Assembly: GCA_004297825.1 (NCBI GenBank)
Contig: SCSX01000015.1
Coordinates: 115,115-179,114, forward strand
DNA: 64,000 bases
Direction of reading: 5' to 3'
DNA from: Spirochaetota bacterium
GTDB taxonomy: Bacteria > Spirochaetota > UBA4802 > UBA5368
Shown here piece after piece: positions 24,731 to 34,472 of the stretch (position 1 is the stretch's first letter; the number at the start of each line of letters is the position of its first letter). The translations under genes and the position numbers were made by a program. The notes beneath the pieces are model-generated. The model had not been told where the DNA came from, searched no databases, and was given only the letters and a program-made list of their open reading frames with translations.

Positions 24731-27625
24731 TCAGGACCCCCCGGGCCCGCCTACGCCCGAGGGAAGCACGATCACGAACTTGGCCCCCCTTCCCGGCAAT
24801 GACTCGACGGTCATGATCCCCTTGTGGTTGTTCGTTATGATGAAATACGAGACGCTGAGCCCCAGCCCCGTGCCGTGCCCGGTCTTTTTGGTGGTATAGA
24901 ACGGCTCGAAAATGCGTTTCCGCACGTTCTCGGTCATGCCGGGACCGTTGTCCTCGATCTCGATCCGGTGGAAGCCGCCCTCGCGCCCGAGCCTTATTTT
25001 TATCTGGGGCGCGTCCTCCCCGTATGCTTTTTCACCCATTGCGTGCGCGGCGTTCTTTAAGAGATTAAGCAGAACCTGTTCGATCTCCGTGGCCACGCAT
25101 TGAAGCGGCGGGAGGGCCGGCTCCACTTCCCATATTATCCCGATATGCTTGAAATCGTATTTCCTGTTTATGTCGAAGTCATGGGCCGCGATTTCGATCG
25201 CCTTGCGGGCCAGCTGCTCGACACCGACGGACGTCATGACCGGTTCCCCTTCTCTTGAAAACGCGAGCATGTTCGCGACTATCCGGGAGGCCCTTGCCCC
25301 CATCTCGCGTATTCCCGCGAGCAGCGTCAGTATGTCGCGTTTTTCAAGGTAGGCGTTAACAAGCCCCAGGTCGAGTCCCAATCCCGCCGCCGCGTCCGTA
25401 TTTGCCGGGAGGGCCGGGGAAAAGCGCCTGATGACGTTTTCCGCCCCCATGAGAATGCCGCCCAGGGGATTGTTGATCTCATGCGCCATCCCCGCGGCGA
25501 GTCCCCCAAGCGAGAGCATTTTCTCCGACTGTACGATCATTTCCTCGAGTTTGACCCTGGCCGTGATATCATCGAGCCTGATTACCGCGCCTTCGATGTC
25601 GTCGGCCATGAGGGGGAAAATCATGACGTCGAAGTAGCGCGGGGTTCCCTCTTCTTCCGTTCGAATTCGTTCCGGGGACTGGGCCGTTTTCAGCCAGATC
25701 GCGTTCCTGACCCTTGCCGCCTGGGCCTCGAGGAAGGGAAATGCCTCCCCGAACATGCGGCCCGCGGAGAGCGCCCCGGCGAATCCAGAAAACCTTTCCG
25801 CCTCGCGGTTCCACCGCGTGATCCTGCCGTCGGTATCGACGCTCAACAGAATAGAGGGCATCGAATCGATCACATTCTGGAAATAATAGCGCATCCTCAT
25901 CGCGTCCCTCTGCGCCTCGCTTACGGATGCGACCATGTTATTGAAGGAGCGCGAAAGATAGCCGATCTCGTCCTCTACCAGGACGGGGACCTGGGCCTCC
26001 AGGCGTCCCTCGTTCACCTTTTTCACACCGTCAAGGAGCAAGCGCAGCGGCCTCACGATCGCCCGAAGAAAGAAGAAGGGAAACACCGTAACCATGAGCA
26101 GGATAATTCCGCCCAGGAGCGCGATGAGCCTCACTGCCGGAACGTGAATCTGCGCCCGGTATTCCGCATAGGAAAATCCTCCCTCATACACCATGCCCGC
26201 GAATCGGTCTATGTACACATAGCTCAGGTAGTGATTATCGTCCGGACCACTCCGGTACATGCGCGTATGCACATCCGGGAGCGGCACGAAATACGCAATG
26301 GCCTCCGCGCGAAGCGAACCGGCATCCTGCGGCAGGGAGTGTAATCGGCGCCGGACCACGTTGGCGAATATTTTTTCCGGGCCCTGCATGGTTTCCAGGT
26401 ACGCATCCGCGCGCTCCCTGAAACCTGCTTCAGGAATCATCGCGAGCTTTTTGCCGTGATAGGCGATGCGGGCGCACAGCTTTTCCAGGTGGCGGGCGGG
26501 CGTGGTCGTCTCAATGGTTCCGGCATGCGCGCTCAACAGCGCGGCATACGCCTGGAGGTACGGGGGCGCAATTTTCGCGAAAGAATGCAAAGCGGCGCGC
26601 GCGCCCTCCCCGTCCAGCCTGCCCAGGCGATCGTGTAAATCCGCCAGGACAAGGTGCGACTGAATGCGCGCGGGGTCCCAGGGATGCGGTGCTCCCGATT
26701 TCAATACCGTACCTTCTCCGGTGCCCGGGTCGTAGCGGTAGAGGTAGCGCATTTCGGCGGGGAAGTACCCGCGTTCGCCCACTGCCCGTCTCAGCTGTTC
26801 CATCTTCACGCCGTCGATGAGCTGTTCCCCGTACCGCCAGACTATATAGACGAAGCCCTGAAAGAACAGCAGGAAGGTAACCATGCTGATACCCGCTATC
26901 TTGGCCATGATGGAGCTCCGGTCCGGCGTCACGTTTACATATACCGTGAGCATCAGGAAAAAACCCAGTACGGTCACCAGGTTCCAGGTCACCTGGAAAT
27001 ATTCTCGGTCGATCGTTCCCTCGCGGCTCAGAACGTTCGCGATCGCGGGGGCCACGAGTATGACCATCATGCTCGCCAGGATGAGCACGACATACAGCCT
27101 GTTTTTCCCCGTCGAGGTCATGATGCGCCAGATCCCCGCGGCCAGGACCATCGCGATATTCGCCATGATCACAATCCCGATCAGGTAGCTGAGCCTGTCC
27201 GCGTCGAAATCCCAATATTGACCGTCGAAATGATATATCCTCGGCAGGTCTGTCGTTTTCCAGAAAAATACCGCATCCACCGCGATCGAGATAGTCCATT
27301 GCGCGGCACACGCGATTCCGGCCAGCCTGGTCCGTTCCGGATGCGGAAAATAGAAAAAGAACCTGGTCATGTAAATGATTCCCGGGATAACGGCAAACAC
27401 GGTGATCCAGCGGTGATACGCGGCAGCGGGATGATAGACCGAGGAGGCGAAGAGATAGCCCATGTTCTGAAGCATGATGAACAGGTAGACGAGAAGAAGG
27501 TGGATGGTCGGCCTGGACTTTCTGGGAATGAGGACAAGGAAGACGACACCGGCGATGTTGAAGGCGGTGGCGATGAAGGCGCCAATCGAGAAATAATTGA
27601 GATACAGGAACTCCTGTGTTTCCAT
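24731..27625 (-). CDS. Hybrid-free sensor histidine kinase with 7TM-like N-terminus
   Basis: 964 aa. Residues about 10-245 contain seven hydrophobic helices (7TM sensor type); a probable extracellular loop domain (about 270-490) is followed by another helix (about 498-520), HAMP (about 520-575) and a PAS domain (about 585-690, IDSMPSILLSVDTDGRITRWN). The kinase core has the H-box GLAAGMAHEINNPLGGI (His near 713), N-box LLNLLKNAAHAMGE, DNGPGM and GTGLGLSVS. It phosphorylates a response regulator, probably the one at 24219 or the HD-GYP protein at 27657 (gap 31 bases). A small ligand or membrane cue as input is inferred from the 7TM and extracellular parts. Confidence 0.9.
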   Translation of the reverse strand: METQEFLYLNYFSIGAFIATAFNIAGVVFLVLIPRKSRPTIHLLLVYLFIMLQNMGYLFASSVYHPAAAYHRWITVFAVIPGIIYMTRFFFYFPHPERTRLAGIACAAQWTISIAVDAVFFWKTTDLPRIYHFDGQYWDFDADRLSYLIGIVIMANIAMVLAAGIWRIMTSTGKNRLYVVLILASMMVILVAPAIANVLSREGTIDREYFQVTWNLVTVLGFFLMLTVYVNVTPDRSSIMAKIAGISMVTFLLFFQGFVYIVWRYGEQLIDGVKMEQLRRAVGERGYFPAEMRYLYRYDPGTGEGTVLKSGAPHPWDPARIQSHLVLADLHDRLGRLDGEGARAALHSFAKIAPPYLQAYAALLSAHAGTIETTTPARHLEKLCARIAYHGKKLAMIPEAGFRERADAYLETMQGPEKIFANVVRRRLHSLPQDAGSLRAEAIAYFVPLPDVHTRMYRSGPDDNHYLSYVYIDRFAGMVYEGGFSYAEYRAQIHVPAVRLIALLGGIILLMVTVFPFFFLRAIVRPLRLLLDGVKKVNEGRLEAQVPVLVEDEIGYLSRSFNNMVASVSEAQRDAMRMRYYFQNVIDSMPSILLSVDTDGRITRWNREAERFSGFAGALSAGRMFGEAFPFLEAQAARVRNAIWLKTAQSPERIRTEEEGTPRYFDVMIFPLMADDIEGAVIRLDDITARVKLEEMIVQSEKMLSLGGLAAGMAHEINNPLGGILMGAENVIRRFSPALPANTDAAAGLGLDLGLVNAYLEKRDILTLLAGIREMGARASRIVANMLAFSREGEPVMTSVGVEQLARKAIEIAAHDFDINRKYDFKHIGIIWEVEPALPPLQCVATEIEQVLLNLLKNAAHAMGEKAYGEDAPQIKIRLGREGGFHRIEIEDNGPGMTENVRKRIFEPFYTTKKTGHGTGLGLSVSYFIITNNHKGIMTVESLPGRGAKFVIVLPSGVGGPGGS

Positions 27626-27656
27626 TTATTCGCCGCCTTCCGCTCCCTGGCCCCTT

Positions 27657-28808
27657 TCAGGCCCCAAGGGGTATCCTTCCCTCGAACCCCGTTTTATGCG
27701 AGTCCAGGGTATAACCCTTTTCGCGGAACAGCCGCACGCAGGCGTCCACCGCGGCCGGATCGTAATACGAATTTTTTTTCGCTATGATCTCCTCAATGGC
27801 TTTATCGATACCGAGCGCGGGGCGGTAGGGCCGATGCGAAGCCATCGCCTCGACGACGTCCGCGACCCCGATGATTCTCGCTTCGAGCAGGATATCTTCC
27901 CCCTTCAGGCCGCCCGGGAACCCGGACCCGTCCATGCGTTCGTGGTGTTGTAAAACAATGCGGGCCACGGGCCAGGGGAACTCGATCTCGCGAAGGATCT
28001 CCCAGCTCACCTCGGGATGGGTTTTCAGCATCATCGATTCTATCTCGGTGATCCCGGAGGGCTTGCACAGTATCTCGATGGGCACCGATATTTTTCCGAT
28101 ATCATGCAGCATGCCGGCGACGAATACCCCTTGCAGGCGATCCTCGTCCAGGCCAAGCTCCTCGCCTATCGCCCGCGCGAGCTCCGCCACGCGCCGCTGG
28201 TGTCCGCCCGTGTACGGATCCCGAATCTCACCGATAAGCGAGATCGTATGTACGATGCCGGTGATGGTTTTTTGAAGTGTGGTGATTGATTTGCGGAGTT
28301 CCTCCTCGACCTTCCAACGTTCGAGGATTTCCTCCTTGAGCATGTAGTTTGTTTCCCGCAGCTCCGCGGTGCGCTTCTTTATCTCGTCCTCGAGGTGCTC
28401 TTTATAAATACGGTTTTCCCGGAGAAGGGAGGCGCGCTCAAGGCTCTTCATTATGGAGTATTTAAGAACCTCCATGTCCTGTATCGGCTTGGTGACGAAA
28501 TCCCACGCGCCCAGCCTGAGCGCCTCGATCGCGTCCCGCATGATGCCGGTACCCGATACGATTATCACGGGTATTTCCGGCGCCTCCACCGCGACGTGGC
28601 CCAGCACCTGCAGCCCGTTGATCTCCGGCATCCTCAAGTCCACCAGCACGAGGTCCGGTTTTTCGGCCCGAAACATGTCCAGACCCTCACGCCCGTTCGC
28701 CGCCTGCAGCACGGAGAATCCATGATCCTCCAGGTATGCCGCAATATTTATCCGAACTATGTCCTCATCCTCTATCGTAAGAATCCGCGCTGGCGTCTCC
28801 TGTGCCAT
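27657..28808 (-). CDS. Response regulator with HD-GYP c-di-GMP phosphodiesterase domain
   Basis: 383 aa from ATG 28808. The receiver (1-125) has TIEDEDIVR, LVLVDLRMPEINGL with acceptor Asp near 54, and a KPIQ lysine. A long coiled linker (about 125-190) leads to HD-GYP (about 195-375): HQRRVAELA, HDIGKISVP, HHERMDGSGFPGG and REKGYTL. The DGSGFP loop takes the GYP place (F for Y), which is known in active enzymes. Such proteins cleave cyclic di-GMP when the receiver is phosphorylated. It is the promoter-proximal gene before the kinase, so it likely completes a His-Asp pathway to c-di-GMP. Confidence 0.9.
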   Translation of the reverse strand: MAQETPARILTIEDEDIVRINIAAYLEDHGFSVLQAANGREGLDMFRAEKPDLVLVDLRMPEINGLQVLGHVAVEAPEIPVIIVSGTGIMRDAIEALRLGAWDFVTKPIQDMEVLKYSIMKSLERASLLRENRIYKEHLEDEIKKRTAELRETNYMLKEEILERWKVEEELRKSITTLQKTITGIVHTISLIGEIRDPYTGGHQRRVAELARAIGEELGLDEDRLQGVFVAGMLHDIGKISVPIEILCKPSGITEIESMMLKTHPEVSWEILREIEFPWPVARIVLQHHERMDGSGFPGGLKGEDILLEARIIGVADVVEAMASHRPYRPALGIDKAIEEIIAKKNSYYDPAAVDACVRLFREKGYTLDSHKTGFEGRIPLGA

Positions 28809-28919
28809 GATGAACCCCTCTCTGCAGATATCTTCAGTCCGTTCCCCGGCAGCCGCCCCCTGCAACCCAGCGTGTACCTGTTTAACGCTCCTTTCACCCT
28901 GTTCTTTTACTCCATAGTT

Positions 28920-28948
28920 AATATAGTTTAACCTCGGGTTGGTATCAA
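28920..28948 (-). promoter_or_regulatory. Sigma70 promoter for the HD-GYP/kinase/RR operon
   Basis: On the minus strand, TTGATA (28948-28943) and TATATT (28925-28920) are 17 bases apart, with a leader of about 110 bases to ATG 28808. A good match overall. Confidence 0.65.
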
Positions 28949-29091
28949 AATATTTTACCTATCCAGCCCCCTTGCCGGAAAATACCCGCAAAAGCCGCGG
29001 GATGCATATATGCAGGAATTTTTATCCCTTCCCTAAATGGGGCTTGCGTTCCCTTCCGCGGCGCCAAACCTGTATCCTTGACAGGTATGTG

Positions 29092-29847
29092 ATGGAACCC
29101 GGCACGCCAGAAGTACTATTCGAAGACAATCACCTGATAGCGGTGCTCAAGCCCGCGGGCACGCTCGTACAGGGCGACTCGAGCGGGAGGGCCCATCTCA
29201 TGGACATGGTGAAATCCTACCTGAAGGAAAAATATAATAAGCCGGGGAACGTGTTCCTTGGGCTTGTCCATCGCCTCGATCGGCAGGTATCCGGCGTGGT
29301 CCTCTTCGCGAAAAACTCGAAATCTGCCTCCCGCCTGTCCGCCCAGTTCCGGGAAAGGACGGTACGCAAGGTATACCTTGCCGTGGTCGGCGGGGGAACC
29401 TCGGAAAACCTGCCGGCCGATTCGCCGGTGTTCGAATCGGCGGCCGGCCATTTTACCTTCGATGACGGACATCCCCGTCTCGCAGGGGGAACGACGGCCG
29501 GCACTAGGGAGGCTATACTCGAATATGCCCGCATCGCCCATGCCGGGGGCCGCAGTCTTCTCATGGTACTGCTGCATACGGGCCGGAAGCACCAGATCCG
29601 CATCCAGCTTTCCGATCTCGGCATGCCCATCGTCGGGGATGGTCTCTATGGATCACCTGAGCGCACGGGAGACGACAGCCTGCTCCTTCATGCGTACGCG
29701 CTCGCCTTCGCACACCCGACAACGCGCGCCTGGACGGTGGTAACCGCCCCTCTTCCCGCGCGATTCCGCGCATTCTTCCCGTTAGACGATATAGTTTCCG
29801 GAAATATCGCGCGCCTTATCCAGGAAGTCACCCGCACCCCCGCGTGA
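29092..29847 (+). CDS. RluA-family pseudouridine synthase
   Basis: 251 aa from ATG 29092. The catalytic motif HRLDRQVSGVVLFAK (Asp near 67) is the RluA/RsuA signature, and LLHTGRKHQIRIQLSDLGMPIVGDGLYG closes the domain. It lacks an S4 domain, placing it with the RluA group that acts on 23S rRNA or tRNA; the target cannot be named. The longer frame upstream is noncoding in character, and AGG precedes ATG 29092. It stands alone, divergent from the HD-GYP operon (a 283 base gap that holds the operon promoter and a perfect TGCATATATGCA palindrome at 29003-29014). Confidence 0.85.
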   Translation: MEPGTPEVLFEDNHLIAVLKPAGTLVQGDSSGRAHLMDMVKSYLKEKYNKPGNVFLGLVHRLDRQVSGVVLFAKNSKSASRLSAQFRERTVRKVYLAVVGGGTSENLPADSPVFESAAGHFTFDDGHPRLAGGTTAGTREAILEYARIAHAGGRSLLMVLLHTGRKHQIRIQLSDLGMPIVGDGLYGSPERTGDDSLLLHAYALAFAHPTTRAWTVVTAPLPARFRAFFPLDDIVSGNIARLIQEVTRTPA

Positions 29848-29955
29848 TACGCCGCGCTGGTCAAGGCGGTCGCCAGCCGGCTAATATTTTTTTGGCGTAC
29901 TGTTGACAAAGAAGTATGCGATTGGTACTCTGATCACGAAACATGGAGGTTGCAC

Positions 29956-30279
29956 ATGGGTCTCCTGAACGAAGCGGGCAGCGCGTTCCTGAAATTCAGC
30001 GAAAGGGTCGTCGAGAAAACCGAGGAATTCACCAGAATCGCGCGGCTTCATCTTGAGATCCGCAGGCTGGAGGACGACGCGGCGGGAATCGAACGCGAGA
30101 TCGGGCAGATGGTCCTTTCGCGCAGGGAATCGGGCGCCTCCTCCATGGACCTTACCGACGACGGCATCACGGCGCTTGCCGGCCGCATCGCGGATATTAA
30201 AACGAGGATTGCACGCAGGAGGGAGGAAATTGAATCCCTCAGGTTTGCCCATCGGGGAAATTATAATGACGAGATCTGA
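29956..30279 (+). CDS. Small coiled-coil protein
   Basis: 107 aa from ATG 29956, with a strong GGAGG 6 bases before. Sequence is mainly charged helices: an N-terminal amphipathic segment (MGLLNEAGSAFLKFSERVVEKTEEF) and two coiled-coil stretches around a glycine/serine kink (about 30-60, 70-105). I recognise no named family. It overlaps the rnr start by 14 bases, so it is coupled to it. Association with the RNase R message suggests an RNA-related or structural role, but nothing in the sequence proves it. Confidence 0.65.
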   Translation: MGLLNEAGSAFLKFSERVVEKTEEFTRIARLHLEIRRLEDDAAGIEREIGQMVLSRRESGASSMDLTDDGITALAGRIADIKTRIARRREEIESLRFAHRGNYNDEI

Positions 30280-32395
30280 CTCACCGAGGCCGCGCACAGG
30301 CGGGCCTCAAGATTCATCCAGGCATATCTTAGCGCACATCAAACAACTGAACGGTCCCTTCACAGAACAAAGCCTATCGGCGAAAATCTCAACGGAATCC
30401 GGCCAAAAAAAGAAATCGACCAAGGGCAGGTCGCGCGCCTCCCGCAAGGGGGAAAGCCGCCTGTCGGAATTGCTCGCGCTGCTTTCCAACATCGGTTTCC
30501 TCGAATTTAACAGGGGGAAGTACACGCGCACACGGGACTTCCGGATTCAGGGAACCCTGCGCACCGACGCACGCGGCGGCGGAGTCCTGCGTACGCCCGA
30601 CGGAACCGAATTCCTGGTCCGCCGCGAGGACACGGGCGGCGCGCACTTCAATGACGAGGTGATCGCGGAGCTCACCGATATCCGCGAGGATCGGCTCTGC
30701 GCGGCGGTAACCGGTGTCGCAAAGCGAAAAAAGGAGCGCTACCTCGCCCAGGTTCGCGGGAAATCGAAAAGCCAGATCCACTTCGTCCTCATCGACCAGC
30801 CCGGGAATATCGAGGTCTTCGCACCCCGTTCACCCGTGGAGCCCAATAAGGGAGACCTGTCCATCGTAAAGCTCACCGGCAGGACCTCGGGCGGCCTGCA
30901 GGAGTGCGAAGTGGACGAGTCGTACGCCCCGGACGACGAAAGCCTCGATCTGCGGCGCGTCATGATCAAACACTCCATCCCCGAACCCCACGGAGAATAC
31001 GAGGAACTCGGAGCGATCGACCAGGGTTTCATCACCCGCGAACGAAAGGGACGCAAGGACTTCCGGAAGCTTCGCACCATCACCATTGACGGGAAAAACG
31101 CGAAGGATTTCGACGACGCCATCTCCCTGGAAAAAACCCGTAAGGGCTACACCCTCTACGTGCATATCGCCGACGTTTCCGCGTTCGTCGCCAAGGGCTC
31201 TCCACTTGACAAGGAAGCGCGTGCGCGGGGAACGAGTTTCTACCTGGGAAACCACGTGGTTCCCATGCTTCCGGAAGCGCTTTCGAACGACCTCTGCTCC
31301 CTCAGGGAGGGCGTCGAGCGGCTTGTGCTGTCGGCGGAAATGTCGTTCGACCGTTCGGGGGCGTTCGTTTCCTCGAGCTTTCACCGCGGCATAATCAAGT
31401 CCGACAAGCGGCTGACCTACGAGCAGGCGCATGACATGGTCATGAAGAAAGGGCGCGACAAGCTGTCCAAACTTCTTCTCGATATGCAGGAGCTCGCCGC
31501 AATTCTAAAAAAAAGGCGCATCGACCACGGGCGCGTCGACCTGAACCTCACCGATTCCGAGGTCGTGTACGAGGGCAATTATCTCATCGACATCATCTCG
31601 GTCCAGCGCCTCGTGAGCCACGTCATCGTCGAGGAATTCATGCTGAGCGCGAACGAGGCCGTCTCGCGCGCGCTCCGGGAAAACGCGATTCCCGCCCTCT
31701 TCCGCGTTCACGAATCCGTCTCGCAGGAAAAGCTGTCGGCGCTGGTCAAATTCCTGCGCACCCTGGGCGTACAGATGAACTTGAAGGTATCCATAGGAAG
31801 CGCGCTGCAATCGGTGATCGATCAGGTCCGCGGCCGGGAATACGAAGAGGTCATCAACTTCATAATACTTAAATCCATGATGCAGGCGTTTTACGGTGTG
31901 GAGCCCCTGGGGCACTTCGGCCTGGGCTTCGCCGATTATACCCATTTTACATCACCCATCCGGCGCTACCCCGACCTTATCGTGCATCGGTGCCTCAAGA
32001 GCCTCATAGCCGGTTCGCCGCGGCCCTACACGCTTGAGGAACTCATCCCCATAGGTGAGACCAGCTCGACCATGGAGCGCGTCGCCGTGAACGCCGAGAG
32101 GGACCTGTTCAAGCTGAAATGCTGCCGTCTCATGCTCGATCGAATCGGCGACGAATTCGATTCCGTGATCAGCAGCGTTGCGCGATTCGGTTTTTTCGTC
32201 ACGATACTCGAGCGTCCCATCGAGGGCCTCGTACCCCTTCGTTTCCTCACCGATGATTTCTACCTGGTGCAGGAAGACGAGCATACCGTGATCGGAAAGC
32301 GGCTCGGCAAGCGGTTCCGTCTCGGGGACAAGGTGAGGGTCAGGCTGGTCAGCGTCGAGATGGAGACGATGCGCATCGACTTCGAGCTCGTGTAA
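30266..32395 (+). CDS. rnr: Ribonuclease R
   Basis: 709 aa. N-terminal helix-rich region (about 1-70, lysine-rich) then cold-shock-like RNA-binding domains (about 80-220), the RNB exonuclease domain (about 265-600) with ITIDGKNAKDFDDAISLE (active-site Asp cluster near 290) and HFTSPIRRYPDLIVHR, and an S1 domain at the C-terminus (about 625-705). It degrades structured RNA 3' to 5' and helps trans-translation. I chose ATG 30266, which gives a plausible N-terminus, over the longer 30053 frame that overlaps the coiled-coil gene. Downstream pepA follows after 77 bases. Confidence 0.9.
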   Translation: MTRSDSPRPRTGGPQDSSRHILAHIKQLNGPFTEQSLSAKISTESGQKKKSTKGRSRASRKGESRLSELLALLSNIGFLEFNRGKYTRTRDFRIQGTLRTDARGGGVLRTPDGTEFLVRREDTGGAHFNDEVIAELTDIREDRLCAAVTGVAKRKKERYLAQVRGKSKSQIHFVLIDQPGNIEVFAPRSPVEPNKGDLSIVKLTGRTSGGLQECEVDESYAPDDESLDLRRVMIKHSIPEPHGEYEELGAIDQGFITRERKGRKDFRKLRTITIDGKNAKDFDDAISLEKTRKGYTLYVHIADVSAFVAKGSPLDKEARARGTSFYLGNHVVPMLPEALSNDLCSLREGVERLVLSAEMSFDRSGAFVSSSFHRGIIKSDKRLTYEQAHDMVMKKGRDKLSKLLLDMQELAAILKKRRIDHGRVDLNLTDSEVVYEGNYLIDIISVQRLVSHVIVEEFMLSANEAVSRALRENAIPALFRVHESVSQEKLSALVKFLRTLGVQMNLKVSIGSALQSVIDQVRGREYEEVINFIILKSMMQAFYGVEPLGHFGLGFADYTHFTSPIRRYPDLIVHRCLKSLIAGSPRPYTLEELIPIGETSSTMERVAVNAERDLFKLKCCRLMLDRIGDEFDSVISSVARFGFFVTILERPIEGLVPLRFLTDDFYLVQEDEHTVIGKRLGKRFRLGDKVRVRLVSVEMETMRIDFELV

Positions 32396-32472
32396 TACCC
32401 AAAATTATTGTTGAAATTACGTACGCGGTGCCGTAACTGAACCCATACCGGACAAATCGTACACGGAGCACC

Positions 32473-33948
32473 ATGAAACTTACTGCCAGAGACCGTATTT
32501 TTTCGTTCAGTTCCAGGGACACTATCGCGCTCCTTCTCACCGAGGAATACCGGAAGGAACTGGCCAAGCAGGTCCCCACCGATCTGCTGTTCGTCAGGGA
32601 GAAAACCAACCTGGACCATTTCCGCGGGAAGCAGGGAGAAATGCTGTTCATCCCCCTGGCGGGTTCCCCCACGGTCATACTGTCGGGACTGGGAAAGAAG
32701 GCCGATCTTACCCGGGAATCCGTCAGGAACACGTCCGCCGCGGTGGCGGAGACGTGCAGGAAGAAAAAGGTTAAGGCGGTCCACGTTATCGCCCCCGAAA
32801 TCGAGAAGCTGTCGCCCTCCGAGACCGCTGTTTCGATCGGCGAGGGGCTGTGCCTGGCCAATTACAGCTTCGCGAGGTACAAGGCGCGCAACGGGGAAAA
32901 CAACCGACTGATCGAGGAGGCCGTAGTGCTCACCTCCTCGCATGACCGCGTCGCCGGCACGTTCCGGGAAATCGAAATCACGTGCGGGAATACCCTGCTC
33001 TGCCGCGACCTCGTTAATGAAACCAGCGACAAGAGCAACCCGGTCGCAATCGCCCAGGAGGCGAAAAAGCTCTCCAGGCTCAAAGGCGTCCGCTGCACCG
33101 TGTACGGCCGCGGTGATATCGAGAAAATGAAAATGGGCCTCCTCTCCGCGGTGAGCCGCGGGAGCGATTATCCCCCTCAGCTCGTCGTGCTGAAATACAC
33201 CGGCAATCCCCGGAGCAAGAAATCCGTCGCCATCGTGGGCAAGGGCATCACCTTCGATTCGGGCGGCCTCAACCTGAAACCGACCGGACATATCGAGGAC
33301 ATGCGCAGCGACATGTCCGGCGCGGCGGTGTGCATCTACACCATAAAATCGGCCGCCGAGCTTCGCCTGAAAAAAAACATCTACGCGGTGATACCGCTCT
33401 GCGAAAACATGCTGAGCGGCAAAAGCTATCGGCCCGGCGACGTCTACATCGGGTACAACGGAAAAAGCGTCGAAATAGGGAACACCGACGCCGAGGGAAG
33501 GCTCGTCCTCGCCGATGCGGTCGCGTTTGCCGAAGACCGGCTCAAGCCTTCCTGCATCATCGATATCGCCACGCTCACGGGCGCGTGCCTCGTGTGTTTC
33601 GGCGAAATCATTGCGGGACTCCTCACGCCGGAGGATGAATTGGCAAATCTGATCTTCGCGGCGGGAGAGGAGACGGGCGATCGCCTCTGGAGAATGCCCC
33701 TGTACAAGGAATACAATGAAGACATCAAGTCCGATATCGCGGATTTGTCCAACGTTTCCTCCGGCAGGAACGCCGGGACCATTATCGGCGGTACGTTCAT
33801 CAAAAATTTCGTGAAGAATACGCCGTGGGCGCACATCGATATCGCGGGTACCTCCTGGTATTCAAAAGCCAGGGGATACCGGCCCAAGCACGCGACCGGC
33901 TACGGCGTACGGCTGCTCATCGAGGCCATCCGGAACTACCGGGACTGA
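32473..33948 (+). CDS. pepA: Leucyl aminopeptidase (M17)
   Basis: 491 aa, standard for M17. The catalytic domain shows VGKGITFDSGGLNLKP (Lys near 256, Asp near 261) and EIGNTDAEGRLVLADA (near 336, with the bicarbonate-binding Arg), plus the ATLTGACLVCFGEI stretch. These bind two metal ions and remove N-terminal residues from peptides in the cytoplasm. The N-terminal domain (about 1-170) is diverged, as usual. It follows rnr in the same direction; a shared transcript is possible, with a 77 base gap holding no obvious terminator. Confidence 0.9.
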   Translation: MKLTARDRIFSFSSRDTIALLLTEEYRKELAKQVPTDLLFVREKTNLDHFRGKQGEMLFIPLAGSPTVILSGLGKKADLTRESVRNTSAAVAETCRKKKVKAVHVIAPEIEKLSPSETAVSIGEGLCLANYSFARYKARNGENNRLIEEAVVLTSSHDRVAGTFREIEITCGNTLLCRDLVNETSDKSNPVAIAQEAKKLSRLKGVRCTVYGRGDIEKMKMGLLSAVSRGSDYPPQLVVLKYTGNPRSKKSVAIVGKGITFDSGGLNLKPTGHIEDMRSDMSGAAVCIYTIKSAAELRLKKNIYAVIPLCENMLSGKSYRPGDVYIGYNGKSVEIGNTDAEGRLVLADAVAFAEDRLKPSCIIDIATLTGACLVCFGEIIAGLLTPEDELANLIFAAGEETGDRLWRMPLYKEYNEDIKSDIADLSNVSSGRNAGTIIGGTFIKNFVKNTPWAHIDIAGTSWYSKARGYRPKHATGYGVRLLIEAIRNYRD

Positions 33949-33986
33949 CGCCGCGGTATCCACACCGCGTTCGGGGAGAATGACGG

Positions 33987-34472
33987 ATGAACTATTCCAC
34001 GAAGGAAGTAATAGATATCGCGATTGCGATCGAGGATACGGGTTATTATTTCTACACGCAGTGCAGGAACAAATTCGAGGACAGGACGTTCAGGGAATTG
34101 TTCGGATTCCTCGCCCAGGAGGAACTGCGGCACCGGGAAATATTCGAGAAGCTGCACCCTCAGGAATATTCCTCAAAGGCCGCTTCCACGGATGAATTCC
34201 ACTATAACCTCAGGGCCATTTCGGAATCAAAAGTATTCAAGAACAACAACGATGTGGACACGATCGTAAAAAATCTGCGCACGCCGAAAGACGTTTTTAA
34301 AGTGGCGCTCACCGCGGAAAAAGACTCCATACTCTGGTACAGCGAAGTGGAGATTATGTACGAGCCGGGATCGGATACCCATATCATCCTGGGCAGGCTC
34401 ATCGGCGAGGAACGAAGGCACGTCGTGACCCTGCTCGAGGTCCAGGAAAAGATGGGGCTGCTCGATCAGTAA
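33987..34472 (+). CDS. Ferritin-like/rubrerythrin-type di-iron protein
   Basis: 161 aa, four-helix bundle. Metal ligands are visible as E..H pairs: AIEDTGYYFYTQC (Glu near 16), FLAQEELRHREIFEK (EE.RH near 46-50), TAEKDSILWYSEVE (near 110) and IGEERRHVVTLLE (EE..H near 140). This is the Mn-catalase/rubrerythrin-like ferritin superfamily; without the C-terminal rubredoxin, it may handle peroxide, oxygen or iron. Its last 7 bases overlap the stop of the convergent dnaJ gene. It follows pepA by 38 bases. Confidence 0.8.
   Translation: MNYSTKEVIDIAIAIEDTGYYFYTQCRNKFEDRTFRELFGFLAQEELRHREIFEKLHPQEYSSKAASTDEFHYNLRAISESKVFKNNNDVDTIVKNLRTPKDVFKVALTAEKDSILWYSEVEIMYEPGSDTHIILGRLIGEERRHVVTLLEVQEKMGLLDQ

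Noticed and set aside
30053..30265. Longer start for RNase R
   Set aside because: The extra 71 residues are Arg/Pro-rich and overlap the coiled-coil gene; ATG 30266 is better.
32260..33834. Minus-strand frame of 524 codons across rnr and pepA
   Set aside because: It is antisense to two genes with full family motifs and has no recognisable domain.
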